9,748 bases of DNA from JBFMDH01 sp044868105 (lineage in GTDB: Bacteria > Acidobacteriota > Blastocatellia > UBA7656), in NCBI GenBank assembly GCA_044868105.1, contig JBIOWC010000452.1, positions 1-9,748 of the forward strand, written 5' to 3'. The stretch's first letter is position 1. Every line of letters starts with the position of its first letter. A program made the translations under genes and the position numbers. This document shows, piece by piece, positions 5,453 through 9,748 of the stretch. Under the pieces are notes generated by a model, which had not been told where the DNA came from, searched no databases, and saw only the letters and a list, made by a program, of their open reading frames with translations.

Positions 5453-6874
5453 ATGACTGTTAGAACTCGAATGCGACTCATTCGTCATCTGATGATTGTC
5501 GGCATGGCGTTGCTACTGGCGAGCTATGCCGTAGCCGGGCCACGCGAGCGCGCGCCGCGCAAGCAGACGGCGCTTGATCGCTACGTCTTCAAACCCGACT
5601 CGAACTATAGCTACAAGTTGATGAACACCAGTAAAGGCGAGGGCTACACCGCCTTCGTTCTGGAACTGACTTCACAACAATGGCGCACCGCAGCCGAAGT
5701 TGATCGTCCCATCTGGAAACATTGGCTGACCATCATTCAGCCCGACCAGGTGACGACTTCGACAGGCTTTCTATATATCAACGGCGGCTCGAACGGTAGC
5801 AAGATGCCTGGTGGCGCTGACGCGAGTCTCGCCGCCATGGCGGTTGGCACACATGCCGTAGTCGCCGATTTGCGAATGGTGCCGAACGAACCCCTGGTCT
5901 TCAAAGAAGAAGGCAAATCGCGAACTGAGGACGAGATTATCGCTTACAGTTGGGAGAAGTATCTGAAGACCGGCGATGAAACCTGGCCCCTGCGTTTGCC
6001 GATGACCAAATCTGCGGTGCGGGCAATGGATACGGTCACCGCTTTTTGCGGCGACGCGGAACGCGGGAAACTACGGGTGGACAAATTCGTCGTAGCGGGC
6101 GGCTCAAAACGCGGTTGGACGACCTGGACGACGGCGGCGGTTGATGATCGGGTGGTGGCAATTGCGCCCATGGTGATTGATGTTCTCAATAATGAGAAGT
6201 CCATGGAACATCACTTCCGCGCCTATGGTTTCTGGGCTCCGGCGATCGGCGATTACATTAATCTGCACGCCTGGTCGGGTACGCCGCAATACACCCAGTT
6301 GATGAAAATCGAAGACCCCTATGCTTATCGTGACCGCTTGAAGATGCCTAAATTGATAATGAACTCGACGGGCGACCAGTATTTTTTGCCCGATTCGTCG
6401 CAATTCTATTTCGACGATTTGTCAGGCGAGAAATATTTGCGCTACGTCCCGAACACCAAACACGACCTGCGAAATTCCGACGTGCGCGACACGCTCTATG
6501 CTTTTTTTGAAGCGGTGACGCTCGGCAAAGCGCGCCCGCGTTTTTCCTGGAAATTTGAAAAAGACGGCTCCATTATCGTGCAAACCCAAGACCAGCCGAC
6601 GGAGGTCAAACTCTGGCAAGCGACCAATGCAAAAGCCCGCGACTTCCGCTTAGATACCATTGGCGCGGCCTATAAGAGTTCGCCACTCGCGGCGGCAAAA
6701 GCCGGGATCTACCGCGCTCAAGTGGCGCCGCCCGCCGAAGGTTTCACGGCTTACTTTGTGGAATTGACTTTTGCAAGTAGCGGGAAATATCCCTTGAAGT
6801 TTACGACCGGCGTGCGGGTTACTCCCGACCGTTTGCCTTTCGCCTTACCGAAGCGAGAGACGGTCGGACGGTAA
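5453..6874 (+). CDS. PhoPQ-activated pathogenicity-related (PqaA) family protein
   Basis: A 473-aa exported hydrolase-fold protein. Residues 1-28 are a signal peptide: basic MTVRTRMRLIRH, hydrophobic MIVGMALLLASYAVA, cleavage probably after AVA. The mature part shows the PqaA family order: LDRYVFKPD (41-49), TSTGFLYINGGSN (102-114), a nucleophile-elbow-like GGSKRGWTTW (216-225) with Ser218, VAIAPMVIDVLN (235-246), NSTGDQYFLPDSS (304-316) with Asp308/Asp314, and NTKHDLRNS (334-342) with His337. Ser-Asp-His in this order fits an alpha/beta-hydrolase triad, though that is inferred. The C-terminal ~80 residues form a beta-rich domain ending ELTFASSGKYPLKFTTGVRVTPDRLP. Salmonella PqaA is PhoP-induced and was linked to antimicrobial-peptide resistance; the biochemical activity is poorly defined. 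The start is chosen by AGGAGGT at 5439. Its neighbours are an ene-reductase and a second secreted hydrolase. Confidence 0.92.
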   Translation: MTVRTRMRLIRHLMIVGMALLLASYAVAGPRERAPRKQTALDRYVFKPDSNYSYKLMNTSKGEGYTAFVLELTSQQWRTAAEVDRPIWKHWLTIIQPDQVTTSTGFLYINGGSNGSKMPGGADASLAAMAVGTHAVVADLRMVPNEPLVFKEEGKSRTEDEIIAYSWEKYLKTGDETWPLRLPMTKSAVRAMDTVTAFCGDAERGKLRVDKFVVAGGSKRGWTTWTTAAVDDRVVAIAPMVIDVLNNEKSMEHHFRAYGFWAPAIGDYINLHAWSGTPQYTQLMKIEDPYAYRDRLKMPKLIMNSTGDQYFLPDSSQFYFDDLSGEKYLRYVPNTKHDLRNSDVRDTLYAFFEAVTLGKARPRFSWKFEKDGSIIVQTQDQPTEVKLWQATNAKARDFRLDTIGAAYKSSPLAAAKAGIYRAQVAPPAEGFTAYFVELTFASSGKYPLKFTTGVRVTPDRLPFALPKRETVGR

Positions 6875-7003
6875 TCGCGTCGCCTTGACATTGAGCTAAA
6901 GATGAACGGCAAACTCGTGCGCTAAGCGGTGATGACGGCGCGCTTGTGTGGAGGTTCTCGCCCTTAGGGAGCCGGACTATTGGCTAATCAAACATTTCGA
7001 CAT

Positions 7004-7008
7004 GGAGG
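7004..7008 (+). promoter_or_regulatory. Ribosome-binding site fixing the esterase start
   Basis: GGAGG precedes ATG 7014 by five bases. In-frame starts further upstream (ATG 7002, GTG 6948) have no such signal; ATG 7002 overlaps it. Confidence 0.75.
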
Positions 7009-7013
7009 AATCA

Positions 7014-8801
7014 ATGAATCAAGTAACTCAACCGGATAGCTTAAATGCAGTTGGCTACCTGCGGGAAATTTTGCTGAAGGCAATAAAGCCAGGTAGCGGG
7101 CTTGTCGTAAGAGCCGCTTTGGGTTTGTTGATGCTGCTGGCTTGTTCCGCTCAAACCGTAGCCGCCGATGCGCGCTTCGAGATTACTTATCCGGCGACGC
7201 TTGATAAGGGACCGATTACCGGTCGCGTCTTTGTGATGATCTCGAAAAACAGTCGCGTTGAGCCGCGATTACAAGCGGGTTCCTACAATGCCTCTGTGCC
7301 GTTTTACGGTCTCGACGTGCGGGCCTTCAAACCGAACGAGAATGTGGTGATTGACGCCTCGGTGCTCGGTTATCCGGTCGAGAGTTTAAGCCAGCTTCCG
7401 GCGGGCGAGTATTTCGTGCAGGCGCTGCTCAATGTTTATACAGAAGTGCATCGCAAGGACGGTCACGTCATCTGGGTTCATATGGATCAGTGGGAGGGGC
7501 AGCAGTGGAATCGTTCACCCGGTAATCTCATCAGCGAGGTGCAGCGCGTTCGACTTGATCCATCGGCAGGTTTCAACATCAAACTGAGTCTGACGAAAAA
7601 GTTGCCGCCGGTAGAAATTCCTCCGGATACCGAATGGGTCAAGCGTGTGAAGATTCAAAGCCAGCTGCTGACGCAGTTTTGGGGGCATCCGATGTATATC
7701 GGTGCGACTCTGCTGCTACCGAAAGGCTACGCGCAGAACCCCGACCAGAAGTACCCGGCGATTTACATTCAAGGACATTTTGGGCTCGGCGCGCCCTTTG
7801 GGTTTACCACCCAGGCCCCGGCGACGCCTGAAAGCGCCGATCAGCGCCAGCTGCGGCTCCGTCGGAGCGCTCGCGAAAGCGGCTATGAGTTTGCGCAAAG
7901 CTGGATGTCAGAAAATTTCCCGCGCATGGTGGCGGTGACCTTTCAACATCCGACCCCTTATTATGATGACTCTTACGCCGTAAACTCGGTTAACAACGGC
8001 CCCTATGGTGATGCGCTGACGAAGGAGCTGATTCCCTATCTGGAAGAAAAATTCAAAATCTTGGCCAACCCCCAGGCCCGCGTGCTCACCGGCGGTTCGA
8101 CGGGCGGCTGGGAAGCACTGGCCTTGCAGGTCTTTCATCCGACCTTCTTCAACGGCACTTGGGTGTTGTACCCCGACCCGGTTGATTTCCGGCGTTATCA
8201 AATGTCGAATATCTATGAAGACGACAACGCTTTTGAAGTGCCAAGCGGCGACTGGGCGAAACTCATCCGACCGCTTTCGAGAAATGCTGATGGACAAGTG
8301 ACATTGACGATGCGCGAAATGTCCCGCCTCGAAGCGGTGCTCGGCAGTAACGTGCGGTCCGGGCAACAGATTGCGGCCTGGGATGCGGCCTACGGGCCCA
8401 TCGGCAAGGATGGATACCCGCGCCCGGTCTGGGATCGTTTGACCGGCAAGATTGACCGCGAAGTTGCCTTGTATATGCGCGATAACGGCTACGACCTGCG
8501 CTATAACCTCGAAAAAAATTGGGCGAAGATTGGCGCTGACCTCGCGGGCAAGATACATGTCTATTGCGGTGATATGGACAACTACTACCTGAACCTTGCG
8601 GTATATGAACTGGAGGATTTCCTGAAAGCCGCTGACCACCCGAAATCCGAAGCCGTTTTTGAATACGGGCGACCAATGAAGCCACACGGCTGGCAGCCCT
8701 TCACCAATGTCGAACTTGTCCGCATGATGGCGGCGCGAATCAATAAGACGATGCCCGGCACGGTGACGACGCAAACCCTGTCATCCGGTAAACAGAACTG
8801 A
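7014..8801 (+). CDS. Secreted alpha/beta-hydrolase (putative esterase)
   Basis: A 595-aa exported protein of the esterase-D-like alpha/beta-hydrolase group. An unusually long N-terminal region (~32 residues) precedes a hydrophobic core (VVRAALGLLMLLAC, 31-44). Leu41-Leu42-Ala43-Cys44 resembles a lipobox, so the protein may be lipid-anchored; the alternative is signal-peptidase I cleavage near TVAA (48-51). Residues ~54-200 are a beta-rich domain (FEITYPATLDKGPITGRVFV), and ~215-575 the catalytic domain: ATLLLPKGY (231-239), YPAIYIQGHFG (247-257), nucleophile elbow TGGSTGGWEAL (359-369) with Ser362, GDMDNYYLN (519-527) with candidate acid Asp520 or Asp522, and RPMKPHGW (553-560) with His558. 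These residues fit a Ser-Asp-His triad. The substrate is unknown: carbohydrate or xenobiotic esters are possible. GGAGG at 7004 sets the start, 139 bp after the PqaA-like gene, so cotranscription is plausible. Confidence 0.88.
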   Translation: MNQVTQPDSLNAVGYLREILLKAIKPGSGLVVRAALGLLMLLACSAQTVAADARFEITYPATLDKGPITGRVFVMISKNSRVEPRLQAGSYNASVPFYGLDVRAFKPNENVVIDASVLGYPVESLSQLPAGEYFVQALLNVYTEVHRKDGHVIWVHMDQWEGQQWNRSPGNLISEVQRVRLDPSAGFNIKLSLTKKLPPVEIPPDTEWVKRVKIQSQLLTQFWGHPMYIGATLLLPKGYAQNPDQKYPAIYIQGHFGLGAPFGFTTQAPATPESADQRQLRLRRSARESGYEFAQSWMSENFPRMVAVTFQHPTPYYDDSYAVNSVNNGPYGDALTKELIPYLEEKFKILANPQARVLTGGSTGGWEALALQVFHPTFFNGTWVLYPDPVDFRRYQMSNIYEDDNAFEVPSGDWAKLIRPLSRNADGQVTLTMREMSRLEAVLGSNVRSGQQIAAWDAAYGPIGKDGYPRPVWDRLTGKIDREVALYMRDNGYDLRYNLEKNWAKIGADLAGKIHVYCGDMDNYYLNLAVYELEDFLKAADHPKSEAVFEYGRPMKPHGWQPFTNVELVRMMAARINKTMPGTVTTQTLSSGKQN

Positions 8802-8816
8802 ATAGACCGCTCATAC

Positions 8817-8822
8817 AGGAGG
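8817..8822 (+). promoter_or_regulatory. Orphan Shine-Dalgarno (AGGAGG)
   Basis: A perfect AGGAGG lies 15 bp after the esterase stop, where the next cotranscribed gene would begin. No ATG, GTG or TTG at useful spacing opens a frame longer than a few codons. It may mark a downstream gene lost by deletion, or be chance. Confidence 0.35.
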
Positions 8823-8928
8823 CAATATTTCGGGCCTTGGCATAACTGGTTGACCGGTCATTCAGGTATTCAAATGGTTAGCCATTTATTGATTGCCGGT
8901 GTAGCGGTTATGCGTGGCGCCTTGGGGC

Positions 8929-8984
8929 GCTGGTCAAGCAATGAACCAGCTTTAAGTAGGAATTATCAATTAGAAATGCTGGTT
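8929..8984. repeat. Three-segment alternative hairpins
   Basis: GCTGGT at 8929-8934, AACCAGC at 8944-8950 and GCTGGTT at 8978-8984. The middle segment can pair with either the first (6 bp, loop of 10) or the last (7 bp, loop of 27, followed by ATTTTG). The two folds are mutually exclusive, as in attenuators, but the stems are short. Confidence 0.35.
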
Positions 8985-9028
8985 ATTTTGTAAAGCGTGA
9001 TGGAGATTTTTTGGGTTTTGGCAACAAC

Positions 9029-9062
9029 AAGCTTGTGGCTTCTGCAAGCTTGTCGCTTCCGC
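9029..9062. repeat. 17-bp tandem repeat, two copies
   Basis: AAGCTTGTGGCTTCTGC at 9029-9045 is followed directly by AAGCTTGTCGCTTCCGC at 9046-9062, matching in 15 of 17 positions. It lies outside any gene and has no assigned role. Confidence 0.6.
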
Positions 9063-9259
9063 CACCCCATTGCGTCGCCTGCAGCGAATGAGCTTTGAAA
9101 GACCATCTGCCAGGCCTTCGTAGACTGACAAAAAAAATCCACAATTTTTTCACTTTTGCATTATCAATTTACCGCTTTTCATATATAAATTTGCAAGCGA
9201 GGGGTCGAATTTATCTTTCGATTTGGGTGTCGCAATACCTGTTTAATTCAAGGCAAACT

Positions 9260-9748
9260 GTGACCCATTCTCCCTGCTATCATTTTCCGTTGTCTAGTGA
9301 ACGTCCCATTCAGCAAGCCTATGAAGTCGGATACCAGATTTATGGTGACCTTGGACTTGATGTAAAAGCTTTTCATCAACAGCTTTTCGCTATTCTACAA
9401 AAACATGGCCAAATGGCTGAGCCTCGGACGCAAATTCTAGAGTTTCTCAATCACCTCTATGTTCAAGATCTCTATCTTACGATTGCTTGTGCGCAGTCGA
9501 GCAATCGCGCCTGGAGCCGGTTCAATCTGCTTTATAAATCCTACATTCTGCAAACCGCTCACCACCTGTGTCACCACCGAACGGTTGCCGATGACGTCGC
9601 CGAAAGCCTCATTGCGCATCTCTATCTCGGTGGTACCCATGGCCTACCGAGAATCCAATCTTACGATGGGCGGGTGGCGCTAACGACCTGGCTACGGGCG
9701 GTTATTGCCAACAAAATATTGGATGAGCTTGAACTCAAGCATCATCGG
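9260..9748 (+). CDS. Sigma-70 family RNA polymerase sigma factor, N-terminal part (partial)
   Basis: 163 codons are visible, open to the window edge. The frame begins at GTG 9260 (AAGG at 9250-9253, six bases upstream) as MTHSPCYHFPLSSERPIQQAYEV and continues through a long helical N-terminal region to a sigma region-2-like segment: DDVAESLIAHLYL near 112-124, then SYDGRVALTTWLRAVIANKILDELE near 134-158. The motif order D-AE-L-HL, then I-SY-GR--L-TWLR-VI--K--DE matches region 2 of ECF-like sigma-70 factors, where the TWLR-VI helix contacts the -10 element. The extended N-terminus before region 2 (~75 residues) recalls a subgroup I associate with Acidobacteriota. Upstream in-frame GTG 9227 and TTG 9191 are less likely starts because the HYHFPLSSE-like opening fits the 9260 start. 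Region 4 and any anti-sigma gene lie beyond the window. Confidence 0.75.
   Translation, partial: MTHSPCYHFPLSSERPIQQAYEVGYQIYGDLGLDVKAFHQQLFAILQKHGQMAEPRTQILEFLNHLYVQDLYLTIACAQSSNRAWSRFNLLYKSYILQTAHHLCHHRTVADDVAESLIAHLYLGGTHGLPRIQSYDGRVALTTWLRAVIANKILDELELKHHR

Larger units (their letters stand above)
8802..9259. other. Intergenic region before the sigma factor
   Basis: No gene is supportable here. It contains an orphan Shine-Dalgarno (8817-8822), a short hairpin (AAATGG 8872-8877 with CCATTT 8882-8887), competing inverted repeats (8929-8984), a 17-bp tandem repeat (9029-9062) and an AT-rich tract from about 9130 to 9195 that could hold the sigma-factor promoter. No hairpin with a good T-tail marks the end of the upstream transcript. 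Confidence 0.5.

Noticed and set aside
6885..6890. TTGACA as a -35 box for the esterase gene
   Set aside because: No acceptable -10 hexamer at 16-18 bp spacing (GGCAAA).
7908..8774. 288-aa open frame on the minus strand inside the esterase gene
   Set aside because: Antisense shadow of the esterase catalytic domain; no ribosome-binding site or recognisable motif.
1..9748. CRISPR array, tRNA, rRNA, prophage or known defence system
   Set aside because: No regularly spaced repeats, tRNA-like cloverleaf ends, rRNA-like sequence, phage genes or defence domains were recognised.

Overview
The window looks like a chromosomal accessory stretch from a soil-type Acidobacteriota, most likely Blastocatellia. 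This is inferred from protein style only: the small secreted protein at 3111, the PqaA-like and esterase-like secreted hydrolases, and the sigma factor N-terminus at the right edge all recall proteins common in that phylum. No marker gene (rRNA, tRNA, ribosomal protein) is present to confirm it.

Layout. The left edge (1-855) is a divergent pair: the first codons of an unidentified minus-strand gene, and a CGNR zinc-finger regulator. The 125 bp between them hold two palindromic operator-like sites with identical internal spacing. Positions 856-2315 are mostly non-coding, with one well-supported 68-aa minus-strand protein (CxxC motif), tandem repeats that look like decayed IS21-type transposon ends, and an intergenic motif that recurs 2.3 kb away. 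Positions 2316-3506 hold a PRPP-binding phosphoribosyltransferase and a small exported protein, probably cotranscribed.

Positions 3507-4297 are a second gene-poor region with two striking structures: a perfect 26-bp inverted repeat with a one-base loop, and a 60-bp REP-like GC-rich palindrome. Positions 4298-8801 hold three co-oriented genes: an Old Yellow Enzyme-type ene-reductase (NamA/YqjM class), an exported PhoPQ-activated-pathogenicity-related (PqaA) family hydrolase, and an exported or lipid-anchored alpha/beta-hydrolase esterase. Gaps of 93 and 139 bp allow, but do not prove, cotranscription. A cytosolic flavin reductase beside two secreted hydrolases suggests processing of imported esters or xenobiotics, but no substrate can be read from the sequence.

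The right edge is a 458-bp non-coding stretch with an orphan Shine-Dalgarno, competing hairpins and a 17-bp tandem repeat. It is followed by a sigma-70 family factor starting at GTG 9260 and cut by the window end. I see no CRISPR array, intact transposase, phage module or recognisable defence system. The most unusual content is in the non-coding DNA.
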